NCBI GenBank assembly: GCA_048262715.1
Contig: JBLXEV010000006.1
Span: 169,875-233,874, forward strand
Length of the DNA stretch: 64,000 nucleotides
Source of the DNA: Albirhodobacter sp048262715
GTDB lineage: Bacteria; Pseudomonadota; Alphaproteobacteria; Rhodobacterales; Rhodobacteraceae
Direction of reading: 5' to 3'
Shown here: piece after piece, positions 26,257-35,062 of the stretch
Numbering within the stretch: position 1 is the first letter of the stretch
How the letters are laid out: each line of letters begins with the position of its first letter
Program-made: the position numbers and the translations under genes
The notes under the pieces: generated by a model
Told to the model about the DNA's origin: nothing
Databases searched by the model: none
Seen by the model: only the letters and a program-made list of their open reading frames with translations

Positions 26257-26293
26257 GTGCTTAAAATAGGGCGATCCGCCCTGAGTTAAGCAC
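26257..26293. promoter_or_regulatory. Long inverted repeat over the ABC exporter promoter
   Basis: Outer arms GTGCTTAA (26257-26264) and TTAAGCAC (26286-26293) enclose an inner repeat AGGGCG/CGCCCT (26268-26273, 26277-26282). It starts 13 bp upstream of the exporter ATG, with a -35-like TTGACT further upstream on the minus strand. It may be an operator or form an mRNA hairpin. Confidence 0.5.
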
Positions 26294-26381
26294 CCCCTTG
26301 GGGAAGTCAAGCAATCGCGCCTGCCCCAGGGGGAGTGGTCATCTCTCCGCCAACTTAAGTCTGCTACCGGCGCACTGCAGG

Positions 26382-27467
26382 TTAGAGCGCGCGCTGCGAC
26401 ACAATCCGTTCCCCAGTTGTGGCATTGAACAGATGCAGCTTCGCACGATCAAACCGCAAAGGCAGGGCCATCCCCCGCGCGACAGGGTCTTCTGGGCTGA
26501 GCCGCACCACCGCCATTGCGCCTGCAATGCGCACCGAGACCATGGTATCGGAGCCCAAAGGCTCGAAAACCTCAACTTGCGTGACGACATCCGCCTCGCT
26601 CTCGGAACACGGGCAAATTGCTTCGGGGCGCGCGCCTAGATGCACCGGCTGCCCGTCAGGCGCGTCAATACGACCGAACGGCAAGCGCATCCCGTCTACC
26701 TCGACAAAGGCCCCCGCCCCGGATTGCCGCACCACGCCCTCGAACATGTTCATCTGCGGCGAGCCGATGAATTCCGCGACAAACCGCGTCGCGGGCTGCT
26801 CGTAGAGGGTCAACGGTGGGCCCTCTTGCAAGACCCGTCCGTCTTTCAAGATCACCACGCGGTCCGCCAATGTCAGTGCCTCGACCTGATCATGGGTCAC
26901 ATAGATCGTTGTCCTTCCCAGCAGCCCGTGCAGGCGTTTGATCTCGGTGCGCATCTCTACACGGAGTTTGGCATCAAGGTTGGAAAGCGGCTCATCGAAC
27001 AAGAAGGCCGAGGGCCGCCGCACAATCGCACGCCCCATCGCCACGCGCTGACGCTGCCCGCCCGAAAGCTCTGCGGGGCGACGATCCAGAAGCTTTTCAA
27101 TCTGGAGCATCTGCGCCGCCTCGGCGATTCTCGCCTTGCGATCGGCGTCGCTGGTCTTGCGCATCTTCAGGCCGAAGCCGATGTTATCGGCCACGCTCAT
27201 ATGCGGGTAGAGCGCGTAATCTTGAAACACCATCGCGATATCGCGGTCACGCGGCTCCACCGCATTCACGACCTTATCGCCGATCAGCAAACGCCCGCCC
27301 GAGATATCCTCAAGCCCCGCAACCATACGTAAAAGCGTGGATTTTCCGCAGCCGGACGGGCCGACGAGGGCCACAAACTCACCGTCTTTAATCTCGAGGT
27401 CGATCCCATGGATCGCCTTCACAGCCCCGTAATTCTTGACGATCTTATCCAGCGTAATCGTGGCCAT
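26382..27467 (-). CDS. Sugar ABC transporter ATPase (UgpC/MalK class)
   Basis: 361-residue ATPase with Walker A GPSGCGKST, FQDYALYPHM, LSGGQRQRVAMGRA, FLFDEPLSNLD and YVTHDQVEA, then a TOBE-type C-terminal domain. ATG 27467 follows GGGAGGAGAGGG; a longer reading to 27521 has no such site. It is divergent from the gntR-esterase-binding protein-permease genes starting at 27573, which lack an ATPase, so it very likely energises that importer. Confidence 0.92.
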   Translation of the reverse strand: MATITLDKIVKNYGAVKAIHGIDLEIKDGEFVALVGPSGCGKSTLLRMVAGLEDISGGRLLIGDKVVNAVEPRDRDIAMVFQDYALYPHMSVADNIGFGLKMRKTSDADRKARIAEAAQMLQIEKLLDRRPAELSGGQRQRVAMGRAIVRRPSAFLFDEPLSNLDAKLRVEMRTEIKRLHGLLGRTTIYVTHDQVEALTLADRVVILKDGRVLQEGPPLTLYEQPATRFVAEFIGSPQMNMFEGVVRQSGAGAFVEVDGMRLPFGRIDAPDGQPVHLGARPEAICPCSESEADVVTQVEVFEPLGSDTMVSVRIAGAMAVVRLSPEDPVARGMALPLRFDRAKLHLFNATTGERIVSQRAL

Positions 27468-27529
27468 CCGCCCTCTCCTCCCGTTTGACGGCACCCCGAA
27501 TTTGGGCTTGCCAGTTCGCATGCTCTTAC

Positions 27530-27547
27530 ATTATCGTTATTGATAAT
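27530..27547. promoter_or_regulatory. Inverted repeat between ATPase and gntR genes
   Basis: ATTATC-GTTATT-GATAAT in a short AT-rich divergent promoter, 25 bp upstream of gntR. A good candidate operator for that GntR protein. Confidence 0.5.
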
Positions 27548-27572
27548 GATACTCGAACGCAAGTGAGTCGAC

Positions 27573-28286
27573 ATGGCTGCGGAGAATTTTCCAAACACAT
27601 CCCCCCTGAAGCTGGTCCGCTCGACCAGCACGCGGCGGTCGTTCCATATTTATACCAGCCTCCAGCGCGAAATCGTTTTGGGGATGCTCGCTCCGCGTTC
27701 AACCTTGTTGGAACTGGAACTGGCCAATCGGTTCGAGGCGAGCCAAGGCACCGTGCGCGAGGCGCTCTTGCTGTTGCAAGAAGAAGGATTGGTGCACCGC
27801 CAGCCGCATCGCGGCACCACCGTTGCCGATTGCCGCGCCGAGGATGCGGAAGAATTGATCCGCCTGCGCCATGATATCGAGTGTCGCGGCGTGAAACGCG
27901 CGATTGCCCGCGAGGGAGCCGCGCTTGCCGACCGGATGCGCGAACATCTTCATGCGATGCAGGCCGCAGCGGAGGCGGGGGATGAATATCTGCTCTCGGT
28001 GCATGACCGCGCCTTCCATAGCGATCTCTTCGCTTGCGCGGATCTTCCCCCTGTGCAGCCGGTTCTGGCGCGCGCCCTCGTCCATGCGCATCGCTATAAG
28101 ATCCTGCACCCCGATCAGAACCGCAATCTGAAGGATACCGCAGATCGCCATCTCGCGATCATCGCCGCGCTGGAAGCGGCAGACGCCGATCAGGCGGCGG
28201 CGGCGCTCTCGCGCCATATCACCACCATCGTCGATTTCGGTCCGAATATTCTGGCGGCATCCGATACTCTGGAAGACGGGCAATGA
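27573..28286 (+). CDS. GntR-family regulator, FCD domain
   Basis: 237 residues: winged-helix domain about 25-95 (LELANRFEASQGTVREALLLLQEEGLV), FCD effector domain about 100-225 with HDRAFHSDLF and the later DTADRHLAI motif. First gene of the sugar operon on the plus strand and divergent from the ATPase gene. It overlaps the esterase gene by 4 nt. Likely a local repressor responding to the transported sugar or its product. Confidence 0.9.
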   Translation: MAAENFPNTSPLKLVRSTSTRRSFHIYTSLQREIVLGMLAPRSTLLELELANRFEASQGTVREALLLLQEEGLVHRQPHRGTTVADCRAEDAEELIRLRHDIECRGVKRAIAREGAALADRMREHLHAMQAAAEAGDEYLLSVHDRAFHSDLFACADLPPVQPVLARALVHAHRYKILHPDQNRNLKDTADRHLAIIAALEAADADQAAAALSRHITTIVDFGPNILAASDTLEDGQ

Positions 28287-29233
28287 GCCGTCCTTCCCCC
28301 CAGATGCAGGCGATCCTTGATCGGTTGGCCGTGGAGGATGCAGGCCTGCCTGATCCCACCCTACGCCCCGCCGCGGAGGGCCGCGCGCAGGCCGAGGCGG
28401 CGAATGCGCGGTGGAATGTCGATCTGCCGGAGATGGCGCAGATCGACGCGGTGCAGATCGCGGGGCCAGCGGGCGAGATCCACTGCCGGATCCTGACGCC
28501 AAAAGGCTCGCCGCGCGGCACGATTTTATTTGTCCACGGTGGCGGCTGGGCATTTTGCTCGATGGCAACGCATGAACGCTGCGCCCGTGTTCTGGCCGAT
28601 GAGGCACAGGCGGTGGTGGTGCTCTGTGACTATCGCCTCGCGCCCGAGCATCCCTATCCCGCAGGGCTGGAGGATTGCCGCGCGGTTTGGGCCGCGCTTT
28701 CGGGCGGGCATGGCCCCTTTGCGGCGTTCACGGGGCCTTTCGCGCTCTCGGGCGATAGCGCAGGCGCAAACCTTGCCATGGCGATGATGCTGGACGCAGG
28801 GCCACAGCCGGACTGCGGCCTGTTGTTCTACGGGGTCTATGATACCGATTTCGCCTCACCCTCCTATGTCGATTGCGCGCAGGGGCCGGGGCTGACGCGG
28901 GACAAGATGCGCCGTTATTGGGATTGGTATGCGCCGGATGCCGCGCGCGCCGCACCACAGGTCGCGCCGATGCGGGCCTCGGACGCGGCCCTCGAAGCGC
29001 TGCCGCCGCTCTACCTGAATGCCGCCGAGATCGACCCGCTGCGCTCGGATACCGAGCGGCTGTTCGCGCGGCTCTCAAAGCTCGGCCGCAAGGATCGCTT
29101 CCATCTGCATGGCGGCGTGATCCACGGATTTTTGCAAATGACCAAAGTGCTTGAGGAGGCACGTCTGGCCCTTGGCGCGGCGGGGGCAGCGTTCCGCGCC
29201 CTCACCGCGCCGCCGACGAGACGCGACGACTGA
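28283..29233 (+). CDS. Alpha/beta hydrolase (HSL-family esterase)
   Basis: 316-residue cytosolic hydrolase of the hormone-sensitive-lipase family. It has the oxyanion loop HGGGWAF, the nucleophile elbow GDSAGANLA, an acid in the NAAEIDPL segment and the catalytic His in GGVIHGFLQM. In an operon for sugar uptake it may deacetylate an imported acyl-sugar; that is inference. Confidence 0.9.
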   Translation: MSRPSPQMQAILDRLAVEDAGLPDPTLRPAAEGRAQAEAANARWNVDLPEMAQIDAVQIAGPAGEIHCRILTPKGSPRGTILFVHGGGWAFCSMATHERCARVLADEAQAVVVLCDYRLAPEHPYPAGLEDCRAVWAALSGGHGPFAAFTGPFALSGDSAGANLAMAMMLDAGPQPDCGLLFYGVYDTDFASPSYVDCAQGPGLTRDKMRRYWDWYAPDAARAAPQVAPMRASDAALEALPPLYLNAAEIDPLRSDTERLFARLSKLGRKDRFHLHGGVIHGFLQMTKVLEEARLALGAAGAAFRALTAPPTRRDD

Positions 29234-29257
29234 AAACCCTAGGGAGGAGACACCACG

Positions 29258-30514
29258 ATGAGACAGATAACGATAAAGAGCACCGCGAACACGCGGGCCA
29301 AGATGCGCACGACCATCGCCGCAGCCCTGTTCGCCAGCACCGCACTTGCGGGCGGCGCACAGGCCCAAGAGGTGAATTTCTGGTATCACTTCGACAATGC
29401 CGACAACCCGATGTCCGCCTTGGTTGAAAAATTCGAGGCGGAGAACCCCGGCATTAAGGTGAATGCGGAGAACGTGCCGTGGAACAGCTATTACGATCAG
29501 CTTTACACCTCAATCGTCGCGGGCACGGGGCCGGATGCGGCGCTCGTCAAGCTCAACGCGCAACCGCGCCTGATCGAGATGGAGGCGCTAGAGCCGCTGG
29601 ACGCGTGGATTGACGGCTGGGAGGGCAAGGCCGAGGTTCAAGATAACCTGTTCAAGCTGACCGCCGCCGCCGACGGCACGCAATATTACCTGCCGGTGCA
29701 ATATGTCGTGCTCTACCTCTATTACCGCACCGATATGTTCAAAGAGCTGGGCCTGACCCCGCCCAAAACCTGCGACGAATTCCGCGATGCCGCGAAAGCG
29801 CTGACCCGCGACACCAATGGCGATGGCCAGCCTGATGTCTACGGCTTTGGCTTCCGTGGCGGCAAAGGCGGGCATGACCACTGGGCCAGCCTCACCCTCT
29901 CGCGCGACGGCGTGGGCTTTGGCCCGGGCGAGCTGACCTCCGAGGCAGGGGTCGCGGGCACGCAATTCGTGCTCGACCTGTTCCAGAAGGATAAAGTCTT
30001 CCCGCCCTCGGCCCCCAATGACGGGTTCAAGGAAATCATCGGTGCCTTCCAAGGCGGCCAAACCGCAATGACGATCCACCATATCGGCTCGTCTGCGGAT
30101 ATGGTCAAAGCGCTCGGCGAGAATGTCTCTGCGGTGCCGGTGCCGGAATGCGGCGGCGGGCATTGGACATCCTTCGGCGATGAGAGCACCGCAGTGTTCT
30201 CCGCCGCGCAGGATAAGGAAGCGGCTTGGAAATGGATCAGCTTCCTCTCCAGCCCCGGCAATAACGCCGCCTTCAACAAGGCCACGGGGCAATTGCCGGT
30301 GACCAAATCGGATAGCGCCACATGGGACGGGCATGAAAAGCGGTTTGTGGATGCGACCGTCGCCTCCCTCCCCTTCGCGCAGCTTTTGCCCAACACCAGC
30401 GAGACGGCTGATTTTGCCAATACCGTCTGGCCTGTCGCGATGCAGCGCGCGCTGATTGGTGAAATCTCCGCCGCGGAGATGAACGCCGAGATCGACGCGC
30501 TCTACAACAAGTAA
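29258..30514 (+). CDS. Sugar ABC transporter substrate-binding protein
   Basis: 418-residue periplasmic receptor of the family-1 sugar-binding class. The signal peptide ends near GGAQAQE; the mature protein starts with VNFWYHFDNADNPMS and contains the APNDGFKEIIGAFQGGQTAM region and the ATGQLPVTKS segment. AGGGAGGAGA precedes ATG 29258; an internal ATG at 29303 would also give a signal peptide. A terminator-like hairpin separates it from the permease genes, favouring higher receptor expression. Confidence 0.9.
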   Translation: MRQITIKSTANTRAKMRTTIAAALFASTALAGGAQAQEVNFWYHFDNADNPMSALVEKFEAENPGIKVNAENVPWNSYYDQLYTSIVAGTGPDAALVKLNAQPRLIEMEALEPLDAWIDGWEGKAEVQDNLFKLTAAADGTQYYLPVQYVVLYLYYRTDMFKELGLTPPKTCDEFRDAAKALTRDTNGDGQPDVYGFGFRGGKGGHDHWASLTLSRDGVGFGPGELTSEAGVAGTQFVLDLFQKDKVFPPSAPNDGFKEIIGAFQGGQTAMTIHHIGSSADMVKALGENVSAVPVPECGGGHWTSFGDESTAVFSAAQDKEAAWKWISFLSSPGNNAAFNKATGQLPVTKSDSATWDGHEKRFVDATVASLPFAQLLPNTSETADFANTVWPVAMQRALIGEISAAEMNAEIDALYNK

Positions 30515-30524
30515 CCTCCCCGAC

Positions 30525-30554
30525 TGGCGGGCCGCGCTTTGGCCCGCCATTTTT
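30525..30554 (+). terminator. Attenuator after the sugar-binding protein gene
   Basis: TGGCGGGCC (30525-30533) pairs with GGCCCGCCA (30541-30549), 7-nt loop, then five Ts. It is an intrinsic terminator inside the operon, so transcription into the permease genes is probably partial. Confidence 0.8.
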
Positions 30555-30587
30555 AACCGGAAGACACCCCCAACCGGAAGTCCCGCC

Positions 30588-31487
30588 ATGACCGATACCC
30601 CCGCCCCACCGGTGCCTTTAGCGCGCCGTGTGCTGCCCCTTGTCATGCTCTCGCCCGCCGTTCTGGTGACGCTGGCGATCGTATTCCTGCCGATGGTGCA
30701 GGCACTCTGGATGAGCCTGCATGACTATGTCTTGTTCCGCCCCAAAAACTTCGATTGGGTCGGGCTGAAGAATTTCATTACCGCGTGGAATGATCCGGTC
30801 TTCTGGACCTCGCTGCGCCATACCGTAATCTGGATCGTCATCACCGTGCCTGCGCAGATGTTGCTGGGCCTCGCTACCGCGCTGTTGCTGAACCAGAATT
30901 TTCCCTGGCGCGGGCTGGCGCGCGCCCTCGTCATCATCCCTTGGGCGCTGCCCTCGGTGGTGATCGCGCTGATGTGGGTCTGGATCTACGATTCCAACTT
31001 CGGGGTGCTCAACGATCTGATGCTGCGCTTCAACATGATCTCCAGCGCGATCCCATGGCTCGCGAACCCTGATACCGCGCTCTATGCGATCATCCTGACC
31101 CTGACATGGCAGGGCTTCCCGTTCTTCGCGGTGATGATCCTCGCGGGGCTGCAATCGATCCCGAAAAGCTACTATGAGGCCGCCGCGATTGATGGCGCAT
31201 CGCAGTTCCGCCAGTTCTGGCACATCACCCTTCCGGGCCTTTCAGGCGTCTTGATGACGGCCACGCTGTTGCGGGTGATCTGGGTCGCCAATTCGATTGA
31301 TGTGATCTTCGTGATGACAGGCGGCGGACCGGGCTATTCGACCTATACGCTGCCGCTCTATGCCTTTGTCAAAGCGCGCACGGGGCTGGATTACGGCTAT
31401 GGCTCGGCGCTGGCGGTCAGCTTCACGCTGCTGCTGCTCGGCTTCGTGATCCTGTATCTGCGCCGCGCGGGGAGGAACATCGCATGA
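30588..31487 (+). CDS. Sugar ABC transporter permease 1
   Basis: 299-residue MalF-type inner-membrane permease, six hydrophobic segments, EAA loop EAAAIDGASQFRQFWHITLPGLSG. It overlaps the second permease gene by 4 nt. Confidence 0.92.
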   Translation: MTDTPAPPVPLARRVLPLVMLSPAVLVTLAIVFLPMVQALWMSLHDYVLFRPKNFDWVGLKNFITAWNDPVFWTSLRHTVIWIVITVPAQMLLGLATALLLNQNFPWRGLARALVIIPWALPSVVIALMWVWIYDSNFGVLNDLMLRFNMISSAIPWLANPDTALYAIILTLTWQGFPFFAVMILAGLQSIPKSYYEAAAIDGASQFRQFWHITLPGLSGVLMTATLLRVIWVANSIDVIFVMTGGGPGYSTYTLPLYAFVKARTGLDYGYGSALAVSFTLLLLGFVILYLRRAGRNIA

Positions 31488-32317
31488 TGGTGCGCAACAC
31501 ATCCCTCACCCGCCGGATCCTCACCGTGGATCTGCCGGTGCTGCTGATCCTGATCTTCACCCTCTCGCCCTATCTGTGGATGGCGCTGACCTCGGTCACG
31601 CAGGAAAGCAAGCTGTTTACCGATGGCCCATCGCTGACGGGTGCCACGCTGGAGAATTACATCCGCCTGTTCAAAACGGTCGGTTTCGGATCAAACCTGC
31701 TCGATAGCTTCATCGTCGCGGGCGGCACGGTGATCGTCGGCCTCGCGCTCTCGGTTCCCGCCGCCTATGCGTTCTCGCGGTTCCGGTTCAAAGGCCGCAG
31801 GCTTTTGATGCTGCAGTTCCTCGTGATCAACATGTTCCCGCTGGTGCTCCTGATCCTGCCGCTGTTCATCTTGATGAAATCGCTCGGGCTGGTGGATACC
31901 TATTTCGCGCTGATCATCGCCAATTCGACCGTCGCGATCCCGTTCTCGGTCTGGATGATGACAAGTTATATCGACGGCATCCCGCGCTCGCTGGATGAGG
32001 CGGCAATGACCGATGGCTGCACCCGTTTCGGGGCGCTGTTCAAGGTCGTGCTGCCGCTGTGCACGCCCGGCATCATCGCAACGGGCGTCTATATCTTCAT
32101 CACCGCATGGAACGAATACCTCTACGCGCTCACCCTCGGCGGGCGCAGCGTGAAACCGATCACCGTCGCGATCCAGACCCTCATTGGCGAATACCAAGTT
32201 GAATGGGGGCTGCTGACCGCAGGCGGAATCGTGGGGGCTATGCCCGCGACGCTTCTGTTCCTCTTCATACAAAAACGCCTGATCGCAGGCATGACCGCTG
32301 GCGCTGTCAAAGGATAA
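31484..32317 (+). CDS. Sugar ABC transporter permease 2
   Basis: 277-residue MalG-type permease with EAA loop EAAMTDGCTRFGALFKVVLPLCTPG. It works with permease 1, the binding protein and the divergent ATPase. The next gene starts 11 nt later. Confidence 0.92.
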   Translation: MMVRNTSLTRRILTVDLPVLLILIFTLSPYLWMALTSVTQESKLFTDGPSLTGATLENYIRLFKTVGFGSNLLDSFIVAGGTVIVGLALSVPAAYAFSRFRFKGRRLLMLQFLVINMFPLVLLILPLFILMKSLGLVDTYFALIIANSTVAIPFSVWMMTSYIDGIPRSLDEAAMTDGCTRFGALFKVVLPLCTPGIIATGVYIFITAWNEYLYALTLGGRSVKPITVAIQTLIGEYQVEWGLLTAGGIVGAMPATLLFLFIQKRLIAGMTAGAVKG

Positions 32318-32328
32318 GGATCCCTGTT

Positions 32329-33216
32329 TTGAAAAACCCGATTGGCATTATCTCGATGCAATTCGTGCGGCCCTTCACCGGAAAGCACCTGCATCTCTTC
32401 CAAAATATCAAGGCGATGGGCTTTGATTTCATTGAGCTTCTCGTGCCCGAACCCGAGGATGGCATCGATCTCGCGGCGGCGAAATCCGCGCTGGAGGAAG
32501 CCGGCCTCGGCGTGGTGCTGGCCGCCCGTGTCAACCCGCAGCGCTCGATTGCCTCCGAGGAGGCGGGCGCGCGGCAAGGCGGGCTCGACTACCTGAAGAC
32601 CTGCGTTGAGAGCGCCGAGGCCCTTGGCGCCAAGATCATCGGCGGCCCACTTTACGGTGAGCCGATGGTGTTCGCGGGCCGCCCGCCCCTGCCGCGCAGC
32701 GCCGATGAGATGAAGGCCCGCGCCGACCGGATGATTGAAGGCCTCGCCAAAGTCGCCCCCCTCGCCCGCGCCGCAGGCCAAGTCTTCGCCGTCGAGCCGC
32801 TGAACCGTTTCGAGACCGATATGCTCAACACCACCCAGCAAGGCATCGCCCTTGTTGACGCGGTAAATGATCCCGGCCTCGGGCTGATGCTCGACACGTT
32901 CCATATGAATATGGAGGATCAATCGATCCCCGATGCGATCCGCCTCGCGGGCAAGCGCACCGTGCATTTCCAAGCCAACGAGAACCATCGCGGCTTCCCC
33001 GGCACAGGCAATATGGATTGGCCCGCGATCATGCGCGCGCTCCATCAGGTCGGCTACGCGGGGCCCGTCTCGCTGGAGCCGTTCCGCCGCGACGATCAAC
33101 GCCTCGCCCTACCGATCGCCCATTGGCGCGCCCCCGCCGAGGACGAGACCGCCAAGCTCACCTCCGGCCATGCGCTGATCCGTGCGGCCCTCGATTTCGC
33201 GGAGTATGCGCAATGA
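32329..33216 (+). CDS. Sugar-phosphate isomerase/epimerase-family TIM barrel, tagatose-3-epimerase-like
   Basis: 295-residue metal-dependent TIM barrel. Expected metal ligands are all visible: Glu in VEPLNRFETD, Asp in LMLDTFHMNMED, His in VHFQANENHRG and Glu in VSLEPF; NENHRG-x-PGTG is typical of ketose 3-epimerases (psicose/tagatose type). TTG 32329 is taken as start because AAGGA at 32316-32320 is well spaced; reading from 32203 would overlap the permease by 115 nt. It probably epimerises the imported sugar or a keto derivative. Confidence 0.86.
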   Translation: MKNPIGIISMQFVRPFTGKHLHLFQNIKAMGFDFIELLVPEPEDGIDLAAAKSALEEAGLGVVLAARVNPQRSIASEEAGARQGGLDYLKTCVESAEALGAKIIGGPLYGEPMVFAGRPPLPRSADEMKARADRMIEGLAKVAPLARAAGQVFAVEPLNRFETDMLNTTQQGIALVDAVNDPGLGLMLDTFHMNMEDQSIPDAIRLAGKRTVHFQANENHRGFPGTGNMDWPAIMRALHQVGYAGPVSLEPFRRDDQRLALPIAHWRAPAEDETAKLTSGHALIRAALDFAEYAQ

Positions 33217-34244
33217 CCGACGCCCCCAAAATGCTCAACCCCAAAATGCTCAACATCGGATGGATCGGCTGCGGCCGCCACGCGACATGGATGCTCTTGC
33301 CACAGATCGGCCGCGCGGGGATGCGGATCGCGGCGCTGTGCGACCGCGACGAGGCCGCGCTGAACGCCACCGCAGGCCATTACGGCGTGACGCAAACCTA
33401 TACCGACTGGCGCGAGATGCTGGAGCAGCCGGGCTTGGATGCGATCTGCATGGCCGTCGGCCCCGATGTGCATTTCGCCGCGACAAAGGCCGCGTTGGAA
33501 AAGGGCCTTCCGGTCTTCATGGAAAAACCGCCCGCCGCGACACAGGCGCAGGCGTTGGAGCTGCAACGCGCCTCCGAGCGCACGGGCGTGCCGGTCTTCG
33601 TCGGGTTTATGAAACGCTATTCCACCGGCAACCGGATCGCGCAGAACATCCTGCGCGGGGGAGAATTCGGCCCCGTGCTTGGCCTCACCGGCAGCTATAT
33701 GACCGCGCCGACCTATTTTGCGGGCGAGGTCGATTACTCCGGCTTCTACCTGCATCACTGCGTGCATTACATGGATCTGATGCCATGGCTCGCAGGCAGC
33801 CCGATTGCCGAGATGACCGTGCGCCGCAACGTGCCTGCGGCGGGAAAAATCCTGTTCCACATGGGGTTTACCTGCGAAAACGGCGTAATCGGAAATGTCG
33901 TCATGGGCACCGTGCAATCGCGCGGCACGCCGATGGAGCAAGTGACAGTGATGGGCGATCACAACCGGATCGAGGTCGACAATGTGATCAATGTCGCATG
34001 GCACCGCGACCCGCCGTTCAAGGCCGAAGACCCCGAGGCGACCCTAAGCGGGGCGAGCGACACGCTCACTTGGCAGCCCAATTTCACCGCCGCCGCGAAT
34101 GAAGATCACAAGGGCTATGCCGCGCTGATGGCGGATGTCGCCAAAGGGCTCGCGGGCCTGCCCAGCGCCGCGCCGCGGATCTCCGACGGGGTGGCGGCGA
34201 TGGCCAATCTGGAGCGGATGATCGCGGGGATCGAGGGCGCATAG
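33213..34244 (+). CDS. Gfo/Idh/MocA-family oxidoreductase
   Basis: 343-residue NAD(P)-dependent sugar oxidoreductase. N-terminal Rossmann fold (IGWIGCGRHATWML, AVGPDVHF, EKPPAAT) and a C-terminal catalytic domain. It overlaps the epimerase gene by 4 nt. The N-terminus holds a perfect 15-bp tandem duplication giving PKMLNPKMLN. Together with the epimerase it may form an oxidise-epimerise route for the sugar; the substrate is unknown. Confidence 0.88.
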   Translation: MTDAPKMLNPKMLNIGWIGCGRHATWMLLPQIGRAGMRIAALCDRDEAALNATAGHYGVTQTYTDWREMLEQPGLDAICMAVGPDVHFAATKAALEKGLPVFMEKPPAATQAQALELQRASERTGVPVFVGFMKRYSTGNRIAQNILRGGEFGPVLGLTGSYMTAPTYFAGEVDYSGFYLHHCVHYMDLMPWLAGSPIAEMTVRRNVPAAGKILFHMGFTCENGVIGNVVMGTVQSRGTPMEQVTVMGDHNRIEVDNVINVAWHRDPPFKAEDPEATLSGASDTLTWQPNFTAAANEDHKGYAALMADVAKGLAGLPSAAPRISDGVAAMANLERMIAGIEGA

Positions 34245-34341
34245 CGCACGCTCCACAAAGCGCTGACCTCGATAGGCTGAGCGCCAAGGAACGCCGGCAG
34301 GCCACACCCTGCCCTATAGCGGCCTTGGCGCTCACAGTATC

Positions 34342-34944
34342 TTACGGGCTGGCATTCGCTTTCCGGAACCCGGAGGCAAGTTGCTCGAACGTGGTAACGG
34401 CCTGCCGTAAAACATCCTCAGGGGTTTCGCTCGCCGCGACCCAAAGGGCAGCATTCAGCGCGGCGCCATTCAAAAGGCGGGCCGCAGCTTCTATCGCGAC
34501 AGGCTCTATGTCACCCTTCACGACCAAAGTCTCCAAACTGCGCATTGTCGCCTCTAAGCACTTGTTTTGGCTTGGCCAATGCGATGGATCCCCCAGCACC
34601 GCCGGACCATCAAGCAGAACAATCCGCCGGATCTCCTGATCCATTGCCGCTTCGATGTAAGCGGCCCCCTGCGCGATAAGCTGGTCCCATTCGTCACCAC
34701 CTCGGCGCGCCGCCTCCGCGATTGCGCGCGCCGCCATCTCGCCGTCGACCTGATCCACAACGGCCGCCAGCAAGCCGCGCTTGTCCCCGAAATTATGATA
34801 GAGCGCCCCACGCGTAAGCCCGACAGAGGCTGTCAGCTCATCCATGGAAGTTCCCGCATACCCTTTTTCGGCAAAGGCCTTGCGCGCCGCGGCAATCAAC
34901 TTCGCCCGCGTTTCCTCCATCATCTGTGCGCGTTTGCCTGACAT
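34342..34944 (-). CDS. TetR-family repressor
   Basis: 200-residue regulator with an N-terminal TetR helix-turn-helix (TSMDELTASVGLTRGALYHNFGDKRGLL) and a variable ligand-binding C-terminus. ATG 34944 is preferred since GGAGAGG is 4-5 nt upstream. Divergent from the RidA-like gene, with two palindromes between, so autoregulation and control of that gene are likely. Confidence 0.88.
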   Translation of the reverse strand: MSGKRAQMMEETRAKLIAAARKAFAEKGYAGTSMDELTASVGLTRGALYHNFGDKRGLLAAVVDQVDGEMAARAIAEAARRGGDEWDQLIAQGAAYIEAAMDQEIRRIVLLDGPAVLGDPSHWPSQNKCLEATMRSLETLVVKGDIEPVAIEAAARLLNGAALNAALWVAASETPEDVLRQAVTTFEQLASGFRKANASP

Positions 34945-34977
34945 CATACCTCTCCAGCGCACAGACGCCCTTGTTGA

Positions 34978-34992
34978 CATACGGACCGTATG
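34978..34992. promoter_or_regulatory. TetR operator candidate 1
   Basis: CATACGG-A-CCGTATG, a perfect 15-bp palindrome overlapping a consensus -35 TTGACA (34974-34979) that points toward the RidA-like gene. Confidence 0.65.
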
Positions 34993-35005
34993 CGAATTAA
35001 TTCAT

Positions 35006-35018
35006 ATACGCAGCGTAT
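35006..35018. promoter_or_regulatory. TetR operator candidate 2
   Basis: ATACG-CAG-CGTAT, a second palindrome with the same ATACG arm, centred 27 bp from site 1, near the expected -10 and start of the RidA-like transcript. Confidence 0.58.
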
Positions 35019-35062
35019 CTGAATTCATCCCGACACGCGAGCCCCAAAAGGAGCCCTACATC

